A DNA stretch of 64,000 nucleotides. Source: Henricia sp. BOLD:AAB3569. Its lineage: Eukaryota; Echinodermata; Asteroidea; Spinulosida; Echinasteridae. This document shows positions 25,451-38,500 of this stretch, piece after piece (position 1 is the first letter of the stretch; each line of letters begins with the position of its first letter). The stretch covers positions 124,001-188,000 of the forward strand of contig JBBELK010000539.1 in assembly GCA_037783545.1 (NCBI GenBank). Direction: 5' to 3'. The notes under the pieces were generated by a model. That model worked only from the letters and a program-made list of their open reading frames with translations, searched no databases and was not told where the DNA came from. Position numbers and translations under genes: made by a program.

Positions 25451-28400
25451 AATGGTGGCAGTCATACAGTCAAGCCATTGCTGCATACTCGAGCCAGAAT
25501 CCACAGCCTGGACCCCCATCTGGTGCCCAGACACCCAATGTCAACATAGCATCATCTCCAAACACCAACGCAGCCGCTGCTGCAGCTGCAGCCGCAGCCC
25601 AGTACTACGGCTCGGGGGGCGGTGCATCTTCCGCCATGTTAGGTACGCCGGGGGGTGGTTCATCGACCACGGCGCCCTCTCCAAATCTACAATATGCCGA
25701 GTTCTACGCCCAGATGGAGAAGTATTACGCAGCTTGTGCTAATTATACACAGAGTGGGGGGTCGTCGGCCTATAGCAGTAGTGGCTATAGCCAACAGTCC
25801 GGTGGAGGTGCAGGAGGGACCCACTACGCCTCGGGTCCTGTGAGCCAGCAACAGAGCAGCAGCTATGGTGCCAGCAACTGGCGGGGGAGGAGTGGGGAAC
25901 GGGGTCGAGGATGGGGGCGGGGTCAGAGAGGTGGGTTTGGGAGGGGGTGGAGACAGTACAGCGATCATTGGTTACCAGGTACTCCGAGTCCAGCACAAAG
26001 TCAGGGAGGGGCGGATACTTTGAAGGCGAACCCGGAAGATGTTTTTGATTGGTGGGTAGGGCCGGGGACGAGCAGCGAACCAACTATCACCAGTATCAGT
26101 CACTTCAGTAGTCGGGACGATCGTAACGTTCATCCACGACAACACGATATCCATCGCGACGACCATAGGTCACATGATGTCCGCAAAGATGACCATCACA
26201 GCGACCGCTACCGAAACTTGCGAGAAAGTGACCGTTCACGTTGGAGCCCCCACGGTAGCAAGTCACCAAAAGGTCGTTGGGAGGATGACAGACTTATACG
26301 CGGCGGCTCAAACACGAATAAAACTCGGTCATCGTTACCCGAACACCCAAGTCACACGCCGCCTAAACGCATTCCCGAGTCTACACACTTCCGGAACATT
26401 AACGCTCATCTTCCCAGCAATGTGGAAAGTCTCGTTCAGCAACAGATCCAAGTTATGATGTCGCCTCTCCTTGCTAAATCGGCACCCACTCTGCCACCGC
26501 GACAGTTTACCGTTCCGCCAACGATTCGGGATAAACCCATAGAACCGCCACAGCCAGACTCGTCACATGCAGTCAGCGTGAAAGACCGATGCGATTCGAG
26601 AGGAGTCAAAAATGACCAGAAGAGGGATAGCACAGAGGCTGGATTAAAGGCTACCACCGAAAAATCATCAAGGTCACGTTCAAGGTCGCCCGTTCGGTCA
26701 AAGTTTGAGGTCAGTACCCAGATTCAAAATTTCCAAGAAATTCTGAGAAGATGAGAAGACACTTTTCTTAAAAAACTAAAAACAAGCTTTATCTTATCTT
26801 GAAACACTTGGCAATTTGTCGACAGAAAAATACACAACTAAATTTTTACAAAATTATTGTAGGTTTTCAACATGTGAATAAGTTTTGAGCATTTCTACTC
26901 TGCTGAATGATCAAGTATCGGGTATAAAAGCTGTACGGATAAATAGTTATAGGGGTGTCATCGTTGAGGTTTGAAGAGGAAATTGTATCTTTTTATCCTC
27001 AGGATGAGGAGGATAATTCGGGGGATGATAAGACCAAAGAGAATCAACAAGAAACGGATAGCAAGCACAAAAAGCCAAACGAACTAGAGGACAACATGGA
27101 TATAGCTGATGGTAAAGATATTAATCACTTTCCCTATAGACCTTATGCATAGCGGCCATGATAGAGGACAGGTTTTCATATTTATGTGACAATAGATCCA
27201 CAATATAGATCCACAATATGCCTACCGGTACTCGTGCAGGACACACTGTGACTGCCCTCTATCATGGCCGCTACGCATAAGGTCTATTACAGTAGTTTAT
27301 CAACAAATCCTCAGAATCTCCCAAACTTGTTTAACGACAGCCAAATAATACAGCTTGGTCTATGAAACTTTACAAAAATCTAGAAATTATGTCAACTTGG
27401 AAAACACAAGCTGTCTTTATTTGGCTAAATCAAGTAGCTTATGACACATGTAAGCAAGTTCAAAGACAATTTTAGAAATATTTGCTTTGAAACCAAAGCT
27501 ACGTAGAAAAACATGGACTTGTCTATGCATAGAGCAAGGAAGTTCCTTGCTCTATGGTCTATGTAAACTAGTAGGCTTTTTTGCCTGCCGACTTTTGTGT
27601 CAAATCAACAGAGGGCGCCCCTAATGTAAAAAATCACATCGTCCGTCTATAGTATACAAACTGCTACATATAATTGGAAAGGTGCTACAAGCATTCAAAT
27701 GTTTGTTTCGACGATATTTGGAATGTAGACATGTTATTGCATTCTCTGGATAATGAGCTTGTGCGCGATTGCGTGTGCAATCGTCCGTTGTTGTTTTGAG
27801 AGAATCACTGTCTGCGCTGTGTTTTCTAGATCACGATCCGCATATGTCATTGTGATGCACACAATGAACATTTTCAACACGGGGCCAAACTATTTTTTCT
27901 GCAAACCTAGCTTTGGTTACGTTCATTTTGATAAGGGAAAAGGGAAGATGGCCGCACCGGGATAAAGGTCTGTTGTATTCTTGCTTTGTCTAGTCAAGCT
28001 GATGAGGGAAGCTGCTCTTATTGAAGAGGCTTCGTATCAATCGCCTGACAGTAGCAACAAAGAAGATACGACAGAAACGGGACTTGAAGGTTATGATTCA
28101 TCCAAGAAATACGGTACGTCAAAACATATTTTTAAAATTTTTATTTGTAATTTTCGGACAATACATGTAAAAAAAAACGTTTGTCCTGGTCAAGACAAAA
28201 GCTCATAAAAACTGTTATCAAAAAATGTGTCTGACTATTGTCAAAACAGGCATTCATTATCAAGTATCGTTTAGGAGCTGTTCAAAGTTGTCAACATTTT
28301 CATGGTTCTACAAAGCGTAGGAAGGGGGAGGGGGGTTGAGGGCCGCGTAGGACTTTACATGGACTGTAGTGACAAAAAAAATGTGAAGTATTTCGGGGGG

Positions 28401-29668
28401 GGGGTGGGGGGGGAGGGGGGTCTTGGAAAGTACTACGCTCTGTAGAACCGTGAAACTTTAGACGGCCCCTTATGCCTAAAAAGATATCTCGGGCAAAATC
28501 ATTGCACTGGACAGCTGGAACCACTTCAATTTAAGTAATAGAAGGAACCTCTGTTAGAGGCGAGACCTCTCGTCACGATAGGCCATCAGTGTAGCTAAAT
28601 TGGTTGGCATGGATTTGCCCCACTGCATTGTTGAAAAAAAGAGAGGCAAGCACGAGATTGTTGTGGTGCTCTGACGGGATTTCCAGACAGCTCAGTTAGT
28701 AGAGCAGTTGGCCATGTATGCCAAAGATCTAGGTTTGAATCCCAGTCGGGGCATTGCAATTTTCTCGTGTTTCTAAATTCATCTCTATTTAAGTAAGCTT
28801 TTTCCGGGTCAAATGGTTGGTTAAATACGACCAATAAAGTGACATTCCAGTTTATTTATGCTGTTGAATGTTGTTACAAGTAGTAGCATTCACTCCCAGG
28901 AACAAGAAAACATCCAAGTTGCCAATCTTCGACACCCAAGCAGGTTCCTCTGTGAAAAGTATCAAAACAAGCAACAAAATATTCTACTTAAAAAAAACAT
29001 GCAATTCCTGAACTTTATCTTCGTAATGTTTGATTTACACAGGCGAAGAGTACATACGGGAGGTGACAGCGTTCCAATGCTTTTTGTGTGGACGTCGCTT
29101 CTGGCAGCAGGATGAAGTTGAACATCATTGCCGAAGTCAGGGACACTTCACTAACTACCAGGTGGGTTCAACAAATACAATCTTGGGAATTAAAAACAAA
29201 TTATAATATACGGTAAGAATTTAGTACTCGGACGTCACTAATTTGACCTTAAAATGATTTATTATACATAAGTAAGTGCAAATCTAATGAAAAAACTAAA
29301 ATTTGGAGGGGAAAACATATAAAGAATTTACTCGGAAAAACTTCGAATATTTCTGAGTTGTCCCATAGGCTTATGTGACATCCGACTTGTAAATTATTTC
29401 CGAATATTCAGTTTGGATTTTACTCCGTTTTCAAATTTGGAAATGACTGCATTTTTCAAAGGCATTATTTCCTAAAGCTAAATGCTTTTAAAAAAATTAT
29501 TGGATGTGAGGTTTGCGAGAGATCATAATTATATAATAGATATAAAATGAAACATTACATTATGATTTTGTTTTGTCATTTTGTATTCAACAGAAGTGTA
29601 AACTCGATCTTGATGATGATGATGATGATGACGATAAGCAAGTCTGTAAGAAGGAACCTGCCTCGTGA
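25451..29668 (+). CDS. Gly-rich, RS/acidic nuclear protein with matrin/U1-type zinc finger (5' end not identified)
   Basis: Five exons join in frame: 25451-26709, 27003-27111, 27994-28113, 29043-29161, 29594-29668 (stop TGA). The first enters in phase 1 after TTTTTTACAG, so at least one 5' exon is missing. Order of features: WWQSYSQAIAAYSSQ, an Ala run, QYAEFYAQMEKYYAACANY (tyrosine motif recalling the FUBP/KSRP C-terminus), a GRGWGRGQRGGFGRGW box typical of RNA binding, a His/Asp/Arg tract, SRSRSRSPVRSKFE, an acidic exon, and a finger CFLCGRRF...EHHCRSQGH (C-x2-C-x11-H-x5-H, matrin/U1 spacing). The tail holds eight consecutive Asp. All fits a nuclear RNA-associated or splicing-related protein. 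I do not recognise the orthologue. The open frame running past 26709 to a stop at 26754 could be an alternative end. Confidence 0.78.
27137..27286. mobile_element. Hairpin MITE in an intron
   Basis: TAGACCTTATGCATAGCGGC with CATGATAGAGG is mirrored by CCTCTATCATGGCCGCTACG ending TAAGGTCTA. Lies just after the donor at 27111. Confidence 0.93.
27735..27978. mobile_element. GATAAAGGTCT element, copy 1
   Basis: Inverted relative to 34612-34880: shares TTGTGATGCACACAATGAAC, CCAAACTATTTTTTCTGCAA and GGTTACGTTCATTTTGATA with its reverse complement there. Ends about 15 bp before the exon at 27994. Confidence 0.88.
28300..28450. mobile_element. Hairpin with G-rich loop side
   Basis: GGTTCTACAAAGCGTAGGA and TACTACGCTCTGTAGAACC flank a centre with G-runs (28397-28421, almost pure G). 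Confidence 0.7.
28675..28765 (+). mobile_element. tRNA-like SINE head
   Basis: CAGCTCAGTTAGTAGAGCAG, GCCAAAGATC and AGGTTTGAATCCCAGTCGGG give A- and B-boxes. Followed by an AT-rich body, no intact acceptor stem, so it is read as a SINE rather than a tRNA gene. Confidence 0.65.
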
Positions 29669-30942
29669 AATATCAGCTGTCGTGTTAAAGTCTTGTCTTT
29701 CTGTAATCTTTTTTTAAAAAGTTCATTTTTTATTAAAGGCAGTATACACGATTGGTAATCTCGAAAATCCGAAATGTTCACAGATTTACGCCTAACTTAC
29801 ACAATATAAACATGATGACCGTAAAAAACTTCCCCTGAAATGCTATAGTCTTTGAGAAATTAATAAAACATTTAGTTTTCGTCTCATGAAACGAAAATTA
29901 AATTCGCCCAAGTGCCATTTCGACCCAAATTACTTCGTTCAAACACTACGTCGCCAAAATGCCACTTCGCGCACAGGCCATGGCGAAATGACTGCAAACC
30001 CTTTTTGACTGTTTTCTCAATCACACGGGGGGATAAAACTATTTGTAACAGTTTACCAATCATGTATACTATCTTTAAGTACATGTATATAGCTGATGGT
30101 TTCATAGCATGGGTAAAACATTTCACCTTCACACCACATACTAAAAATCAAATTGACCTTGATAATATGAAATATATTTATATGGGACAAATTTTAGGTC
30201 ACCCAATAAGCAAGTTGACCTGTGAGGTCACGCAGAATAGCCTGAAGGAAATGTGACCAACCATGGAAAAAGGGTGGTCTCTCGGAACCTGTTCAGACTG
30301 CATACAAACATGACCAGGGCTGCGTTCCACGTACGCAAACATACGTTTGTTTTGTTTGTGAGTCATTTTAAAATGGCGCACGTGACATGAAAGACGGTTT
30401 TCAGTTTTGAAAATTACAAATAAATTGCACCTTTCGTGGTTTCTTCTAAGAATTGGTTAGTAAGCAGCGGTAAGCCACATTACGTCGCTAAGACCGCGGG
30501 TGCCGCCATCTTGACAACGTAATTTGGCAAACAATCCGTTCCACAGTGAGCAAAACGTTGGCCCCAACGTTAAAGGTAGAGTACATGATTTGCAGTGACC
30601 CAAATTAATGAGTTGACCAGAAAAACCTTGCTCAAAGAGTTCATAACAATGGTACAAAACACCACATGAATTAATTTCTGTCCAAAATGGTATTTTATGC
30701 GAGAAATTAACAACTGAAGGTGGTTTTCTAAAAGTTGTTTTACCATTTAATTCAACACAAAAGCTATGAACAAATTGTTTTCAAGTTTTCTCAAGTATTA
30801 CTGCCTCTGTGGCTGAAATTTCTACACGGCAGTTTTATCAACATGGGCTTTTAATCACGAGTGGATATAACGCCATTTGTAACAGATTACCAATCATGTA
30901 CTCTACCTTTTTAGAATTAGTGTTGCATTTCAACGAGTACAT
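29669..30942. other. 3' flank of the zinc-finger gene, built of TTAA-family elements
   Basis: Two foldbacks of the ATGATTGGTAA family (29738-30080, 30570-30915). An AATAAA at 29862-29867 lies 194 bp after the stop and could serve as polyadenylation signal; it is inside the first element. Confidence 0.6.
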
Positions 30943-31307
30943 TAAAGGAGCGTGACCAGAGTTTCTGGAAAATAGTTTTCGATGTAACTTACCAATATTA
31001 TCAAGTAACTCCCATGCACACCTCCCATGTCCCAAAATCCGAAAACATTTGCAATTTCCAGTAAAAAATTGAACAAAACTATCGAGTATGCTTTCAGCGG
31101 ATAAACGTTGATACTGGAAAATTAGTTTACAAATAATCGGTGGATTTTCGACGATATCCTCGGAAATATGCGGCCTAGAAGCACGGGAGTTTCAGTTTCG
31201 TAATCAGAAAAATATAACGGATGTTATGATATACAAATCTCATGACCCATAAGGTAAGTCCCGGGGAGTTATGGGTAAAAAAAAGTGATCTGGTCACACT
31301 CCTTTAA
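30942..31307. mobile_element. TTAAAGGAGCGTGACCAGA foldback element
   Basis: TTAAAGGAGCGTGACCAGA at the left, TCTGGTCACACTCCTTTAA at the right, TTAA at both edges. Relatives with similar ends and interior (GGTGGATTTTCGACGATATCC) occur at about 55872-56220 and, inverted, 43590-43900. Confidence 0.88.
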
Positions 31308-31459
31308 GTTAGATGAAGTACGGAGCTGATTTTTGCTCAGGTTGGTTTTAATCATGCATACCTTCAATCAAACAGGGAGATGAAACTATTTGTAACGGTT
31401 TACCAATCATGTATACTATCTTTAAGTAACATTCTTTGTCAAGGTCAATAACCAAAACT

Positions 31460-31692
31460 AATCCAATTGATCACATTCACAGATGCCATCTTCGTAGGAA
31501 ATAATGCTACTGCGTATTAAACGCCATCAAGTACGCGCACGCACGCCCTGGTAAAAGTTCCAAACACGCGCGCGTGTTGGTCGAAATTTGTTCGAAATAC
31601 TGCGCAACCGATGCGCGTCACAAAAAATTACGCTCAAAATCCTGATGCACGGACAATTTGTAGGAAGTGACGTCATTTGAACGTGATCAATA
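31460..31692. mobile_element. TTGATCACGTTCAAATGACGTCA element, inverted copy
   Basis: Nearly identical to 11404-11645 in reverse (AATTGATCACATTCACAGATGC ... GACGTCATTTGAACGTGATCAA is split here by line of description; see key ends). Flanked by pieces of two other families in the same order, inverted, as at 11.1-11.8 kb. Confidence 0.9.
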
Positions 31693-34600
31693 GCAGCTAC
31701 CCTTAAGGGGCATCCACACTATCGCAGAAAAATTATGGGTAAAAAAAAGTGATAAATGTACATTGTGTACTTTTACAAATAATTGTAGTCTAATTTCTCC
31801 TTTCATTTTTTTAAAAAGATAAGTTATCAGAAGTTGTGTATAAACGGTCTCCTGAACAATATAAGTTATGTCAAATTGCATTTGCCAGTGAGTAGTACAC
31901 GTGTAAGTAAATTTTGTAGAAATTGTGGGATTAGACTCGCACATGTTGCTGTTTTTACTGTGTAAAAATTTGTGATGTTTAAGCAAAATAATTTGTGTAT
32001 GTGTGAATAAAAAGTTCAGTCTTACAAAATCTTATATTGAATTCTTTTATCAGTGTATCTAGATATATCTTTATAACGTGACCTTTAACCAGTTAACATT
32101 TCTCTCCATAGCGGCGGGTTTAGATGAAGCATGGAGGAAGAAAAACAACTCCTTAACCATGCGCGGTAAAATATGTTGATATACCCTTTTGCCCATTTTC
32201 CTCGTAAATTACTGTTAGATGTTAAAAGCAGTAACAAGTGAATTTCTTCTGAACGTGTTAACAAATCCTAAGCTACATCGATGCGGAAATCTTGGTGTGG
32301 TTAAATATCAGAAAAGAAAACCTAAAATGAAATTTTAAAACATCCAAATAGTTATATTTTGTCTTGGTTCGATTCAAGGAAAGGAAAAGAAAACGTAGGA
32401 TCAGTCAAACCTTTCTTTATCTCGAACTGAAATACAAAAAAGTGATCAGCTATGCTATGGAAACTTAATTACGTACAAATTAATCTGTACCTGCTTCTTG
32501 CAAACTACAGAACAGGGTTGTAGTCAAGTCCCCGAGTCTTAATTAAAGTCACAAGCTATTCAAATGAACTCAAAGACATTTTTTTGTGGGTGTTCATCTT
32601 TTGCTTCTTGTGACAGACTTTTCACGGACTTGTGAAAGACATGGGCCCTTTTCTAAATCTCGGCTCCATGTGGCCATACACCTTTTTACAAATAGACCGT
32701 GGGTCGATTTCACAAAGACTTGCGACGCGTCGCAAGTACCATACCCATCGCAACTCACCGAACCCTTTGTAATTTTGCCATGGGTTTGGCGAGTTGCGAT
32801 GGATTTGGTGTTTGCGACGCGTGGTCAATCTTTGTGAAATCGACCCCGTATCGAATAGCCGCTATTTCGTGGGGCACATTTTATTACTTAAACCGTTCGA
32901 CAACGGAAGAACAATATGTGCAACCATGCATGACCTCAAGGAACAAAGAAACTGCCCCACGAAATGGTGGTTATTCGATACGGTCTATACTCTTTCACAA
33001 AGGACAGAACTGCATTGTGGGAAGGATAGCGATCCAACAACCTTCCCACAATCCAGCTGTCTTTTGTCTAAGTTCACTCAATCAGTATTTGCAAAAAGGT
33101 CTAAGTTGAAGCCTGAGCCGACATTAAAAAAAAGCTATGGACTTGTGAAAAACCTTGCTACAGAAACCATGCTAACTATGATCTGTACAAAATTGCAGCA
33201 ACCAGAAAGCAACCAGAACATAATTTGAATTTAGTAAACTAACTTCCAAGAAAAATAAATCACTTTAAATCAATCGAGTACTAGAATACCATAAAATGAC
33301 TTCTACATGTATCTTTAAAAAAACATGATTGGTTCTCTAGTAAATCTGTTATCAAAAAGTATTTGCCATTTTAAACTGAAGTGCATAGATAGTAAAGATA
33401 TAATGTACAAAGTTGTGTCTTCAACCGTAAGCATCTTAAGCCGCCCTTACAACGACACTGAAGTTGCAATCAGCGACCGGCTTTTTAAGACAAAGATGCA
33501 CTCGCTGGCATCAAATCTATATGCTGCAAGATATGAGACCGAGTGACTAACACTTCCACACCCCCTCCCCCCCTATACTTTAACACACTCTTCCCTTTTG
33601 TTAACGTACGACTACTCCCAAAACCTGAAAGGAAATTCCTTGGATGTTTTACACACAATAGGGGAACAATGGAAGGGGGAGTCACATATCTTGCACAAAA
33701 TAATCAAATCAGTCGGCGCTTGATTTGTGATCTGAGTGTAAAGCCACCCTGACACTTGCCCAATTTTTGTAACCGCAATGCGTCGTGGCAAGGCGTGTCA
33801 TTTCGGTGGTACGCAGCGTAGCGTGAAGACTTGTTCACGCCCTGTACATGCGTAAGTTACGCACTGTCTACGCAATGCGCGACCAAAAATGGGCCGCATT
33901 GGCAAGCATTGACACGACTTGTTTACGCATAAGCTAAGTATTGTTCGCGCATTGTTCACGTCTACCCTAACACATTGTCCCGCAATGTCCCCCATGGCAC
34001 GCACTGATACGCATCGTCGGCAGTGTTCACGCACATGGCACGAACATTTATGCGTGCCAAATTTTTGAACATTTCAAAATTCTCTCGACGACATGGCACG
34101 CACACCCGCACCCTTCACACACTCCTCACGCTCGGTCCCAAAGACTTTAATCATTGGCACGCCAAAGTGCGTGGCATTGCGGGAACGAAAATCGGGCAAG
34201 TGTCAGGGTACCTTAACTCCGACGACATCAAGACAATTGGCATCAGATGGCAATAAAAAAAAAAAAATCACAGCCAACCCGACAGAGTTTTGTGACGTCA
34301 CTCGACACCGAGTGTTCCGACATGGTGCAAGAGATTCGCAGGTCGACCCGAGGATGTCTTTGAAAGGTCGCAACAAACATGACTGAACAGTCACACTTCC
34401 ACACACGTGCAATGGTATTTTGGCAGTAGGAACAGCCATAACGTTTTTCAGAGGAGTGTGCCAAACAACCGGTATTTTCTCCAACAGTTAAAGGCACTGC
34501 CCCACGCATCGGCAATAACTGTTTATTGCCCGTGTTTGTAGTAGAAACATATTCTATGTCAGCAGAATGACTCAACATGACCACGAAGAACAGGTAGTAG

Positions 34601-35512
34601 TTGTTGCTATAGACCTTTATCGCAGTGCAGCCATCTTCCCTTTTCTCCTAATAAAATGAACGTAACCAAAGCGAGGCTTGCAGAAAAAATAGTTTGGTCC
34701 CGTTTTGAAATTGTTCATTGTGTGCATCACAATGGCACAGGCGTTGCGCGATCAAGAGAGCGCGCTGTGTGGACAGTGATTCTCAACGGGAGATTACACG
34801 TGCAGAGACGCACTGATCGTACCCGACACGTACTATGGGGAACAAGACAAAGATGGACGCACCGTGATAAAGGTCTATAGCAGTCATCTGCACAGAGATC
34901 AATTGCTGCTATAGACCCCATTCATATGTTTGAACCGTTAAAGGCACAGGCTCGTCAATGCCAAGAAATACGCAGCTCCATGCCTTTGCTATAGAGCTGC
35001 TTAATTCGTGGCATGAATTTGGCCTTACAAACATTGACGAGCCTCTGCCTTTAAAAGCACAGGCTCGTCAGCAATGTGTGTGCGCCAAATTCGTGCCACG
35101 AAATACGCAGCTCAATAGCAAAGGCACGGTGCTACATATTTGGTAGCACAAATTTGGCGGGCGCGCATTGCTGACAGCCTGTACTTTTAATTTGTGTCCC
35201 CTGAATCAGTTCTATAGAATGCAAACTGATATTTGTAAAGGTGGCAGACTACTTATACGTTCCATGCATTGTCTTCAGATTGAGGTTTGGAATGCATACG
35301 TGGCTGGCACTTTTCCCGTTTGCATTCTACATAACTGATTCAAGTGACACAATTGAACGTTTAAACGCGTGAAAAGGCTGTTGTCATCCGCAGCAAAGAC
35401 TAAACCTTTATATTGCTGAACAGTATCAGTTTTAACAACTGCATGCATATAACAAGAATAAACATTGTGCGGTAGAAAAGCTGCACGACACACCATTCCT
35501 CGAGTTTGAACA
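31693..35512. other. Gene-poor 3.8 kb, mainly elements
   Basis: Apart from the listed hairpins the sequence is AT-rich intergenic DNA. Foldback 33741-34213 (CCTGACACTTGCCCAATTTT against AATCGGGCAAGTGTCAGG), element 34612-34880, and two hairpins 34946-35190. No exon with paired splice borders recognised. Confidence 0.6.
32700..32992. mobile_element. Two hairpin MITEs abutting
   Basis: GGGTCGATTTCACAAAG hairpin (32700-32846) directly joined to the CCGTATCGAATAGCC hairpin (32846-32992), sharing CCCCG at the junction. The same two families occur near each other at 7738-8328. Confidence 0.9.
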
Positions 35513-38500
35513 TTATGGCGTGACTCCTTCCCACTGTATGAGGTACTGAACCTTGCCGTCAGGGGTGACCCGTTTCCCCAAGACTTCGTGTTTCTCCCCA
35601 CATGCCAAACGCCCTTCAGGGCCGTAATGATTCGACAGGGACCTCTTAATCTCTGGCATGGTCAAGGCGCCGTTTAGACGTCGAGGTGGCGATTTGTTAG
35701 AGTCCTCCATCTTGGAACCCTTTGCATATTTTGCCATAGTTGCGGTAGCTTTGGGGCTGTGTATTGGGTTAATCTTCGTAGGCGTTACATATTTCCTTTT
35801 TCGTTTCCAGCTACCATGTTTTCGGTGTCGTTTGAGTCCGGTGTCGTTCGTCTCGCTCTCTCCCTCTCCAGCCGGGATCGTGGCCGCGGAGTAATCAGAC
35901 CCGGTGTCTCCGGACATTGACGAATGTCGACTGAAGCTGAGCGGTATAGGAACACCCGTACTGCTCGAGTATATAGTTTCGAAGGGTTGGATGGTGTCCA
36001 GTACGGATTGACCATCGGTGACTGGGGTTAAGTTGGAAAGCGACATCCCGTCACCAGAATAGCCGAGGTAGGACTGGTTAGGGCTGAAGGGAGCTTTCAG
36101 GGTTCCCTTTCAGTAGTAAAAATTAATAAGGGATTATTTATAGGGATTATGACCCAGGGACCGTCGGGGTGAATAAATTTGATACAAATGTGGACAACTG
36201 TTTGAGAAATCTGGATGCAGTGAAAAGCAACACGACTCCACCGGGATTCAAACTGCGGACCTTCTTAATGTGTAGACGCCCTACCAATTGAGCTATGAAG
36301 CCAACTGGTGGTCTGAAATCATGGCAGTGCAGTTGTTCCTCACTGATTGGGATTGGCTATCACGTGAGCTTAGCAAGGCCAACAGATGGACACTTGTCCA
36401 CATTTGTATCGAAAAGGTAAATTTATAAAATAATATGAATCTTGATTGCAGAAACATGGCACAATTTCAAAAATCATACTTTCGCCCAACTTCTATAAAA
36501 AAAAAAAAAAAAAAAAATTATTTATTTATTCCATTTACCAAATCAACAGCATATACATATCAATATTTGAGAGATGAGGTAGAAATGTTAAATTTTAGAG
36601 GTGGGAATAAAACCCCACACACAAGCATGTGAGAGAAAACCCACAGGATCAAGTAGGGATTGGAAACCCAATCCACATACTGACCCGGACGGGATTCGAA
36701 CCAGGGCCACAGAGGTGGAAGGCGAGGAAGATACCACTTAAAAAAAAGAAACCGCGATTAATTTGTTAATTTCGTGGAAATGGCTAGATATTTTGGAAAT
36801 TGGCAACCACCATCTATTAGCTAATGATGTCCTCTTTCTTATGACACCACGAAATCCAATTTACGGTCACACATGACTGAGCACGGAGCAGTGTAATCAA
36901 CCATGTCCGAACTGGTCTTGCACCAAAAAGATGTTTTCATAATGAACCATGTCTGCCAAGTGCAGGGCATTTGTTGGGCCTCCAAATTATGCAATCCTCA
37001 GCCTGTTATTTCATTGCACAGGCTGCGGTGAATCTGGTGCAAGACCAGTTCTGACATGGTTGATTACACTGCTCCGTGCTCAGTCATGTGTGACCATAAA
37101 TTTGATTTCTTGGTGTCATAAGAAAGAGGACATCATTAGCTAATAGATGGTGGTTGCCAATTTCCAAAATATCTAGCCATCTCCACGAAATTAACAAATT
37201 AATCTCGGTTTCCGTTTGTTTAAAACACCCTGTATAAGGGTATTGACTAACACAAGCCTTAGCATGAACAAGTGCAAAGAAATCTTCAAGACTAGCATAA
37301 AAGAGACGTTTTCACTCACATTTTTGACAGCTTGCCGATACTTTTTCCTGGCTTTTGCAGACCGCCTGTCAAGTTCTTCCGGAGTTTCAGCAGCATTTTT
37401 CCTTTTCCGTTTGGTAGGCTTAAGAGGAACCGGGGAGTTGCTACGAAGAAAATGGGCAAATATCATAATTTGTTTACCCAAAATATTTTGTCCTACCATA
37501 CTTTAGTTTAGCAATTTAATACATGTGTACTGCATGCAATCAGCAGTAACATTCAGTTTGTCAACGAGTCTTTCCTGTGTACAAATTTCCAATATACGCT
37601 CGTAACTGGGACGGCCTAAAATGTAACACAAGTGTCGGTCCCGGTTACGAGCGTATATTGGAAATTTGTACACAGGGTTTTTAAAAAGGCATGTTGTCAC
37701 ACTATTTGTAACCCTTTTTGGGCCTAAGTTATCTTTTCAGAACAACTTAAACATATTTCTGTAATTTTGAGACCAGACAGATATTTCCTCGAAAATATGG
37801 TCTGTGTTGCAAAAATGGCCCCTTTACTGTGTAAAGACCCAAATATACACTGAATTTTATATAAAAAAATTCATATTGGTTTACTTTTCACAAGAAATAA
37901 TTTTGTAAACAGTAATAATGATATAAAAAAGTATATCTGATATGTTTATGTAAATATTTATCAGATATCATTGATCATTTACTGCTGAACACAAAAACAA
38001 ATCTAGGCTGAAAATGTTAAGTCTTATTTATTGTGAGAATTTTTTGTTCTCTCGCTTGCATACATACCATTCTACAGGTATAAAGGTCATGACCTTACGA
38101 CCCGTCATCTTGAGGTCATTCATGACATCATCGGTGATCTGACCAATAGCAGGCAGGATAATCGTCGGCGGAATGGGAGGCTTTCTGATTCTTAACCCCC
38201 AGATGTTTTGTTTCTTTTTGACCTCCTTGCCACAGGCGAACCTTTCAAGGACAAAAACTAGAGTTAGTGCCTTCAGTTGTTAATTTCGTACAGAAAATCC
38301 CATTTTGGGCAATTCTGGGTCATTACAAATGATGCAATGGGTATTTAAAGGCATGACACATGATTGGTAAACCGTTGTAAAAGGTTTTATCTCCCTGTGT
38401 GATTGAACATATGCATGATTAAAACCAACCTGAGCAAAAACTAGCTTCGTATTTCGTGTAACATTTGAGAAAACAGTTTTAAACGGCTTTACGGTCATTT

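Noticed and set aside
25687-26083. Antisense Pro/Ser-rich frames
   Set aside because: Shadows of the Gly-rich coding exon on the plus strand.
27753-27965. 70-codon plus-strand frame
   Set aside because: Lies wholly within a mobile element shared with 34612-34880.
32699-33228. Two overlapping frames of over 130 codons
   Set aside because: Begin inside two abutting hairpin MITEs and have no splice context or known motif.
33741-34213. Overlapping frames around a CpG-rich patch
   Set aside because: The patch is a foldback element with CTGACACTTGCCC ends, not a CpG-island promoter.
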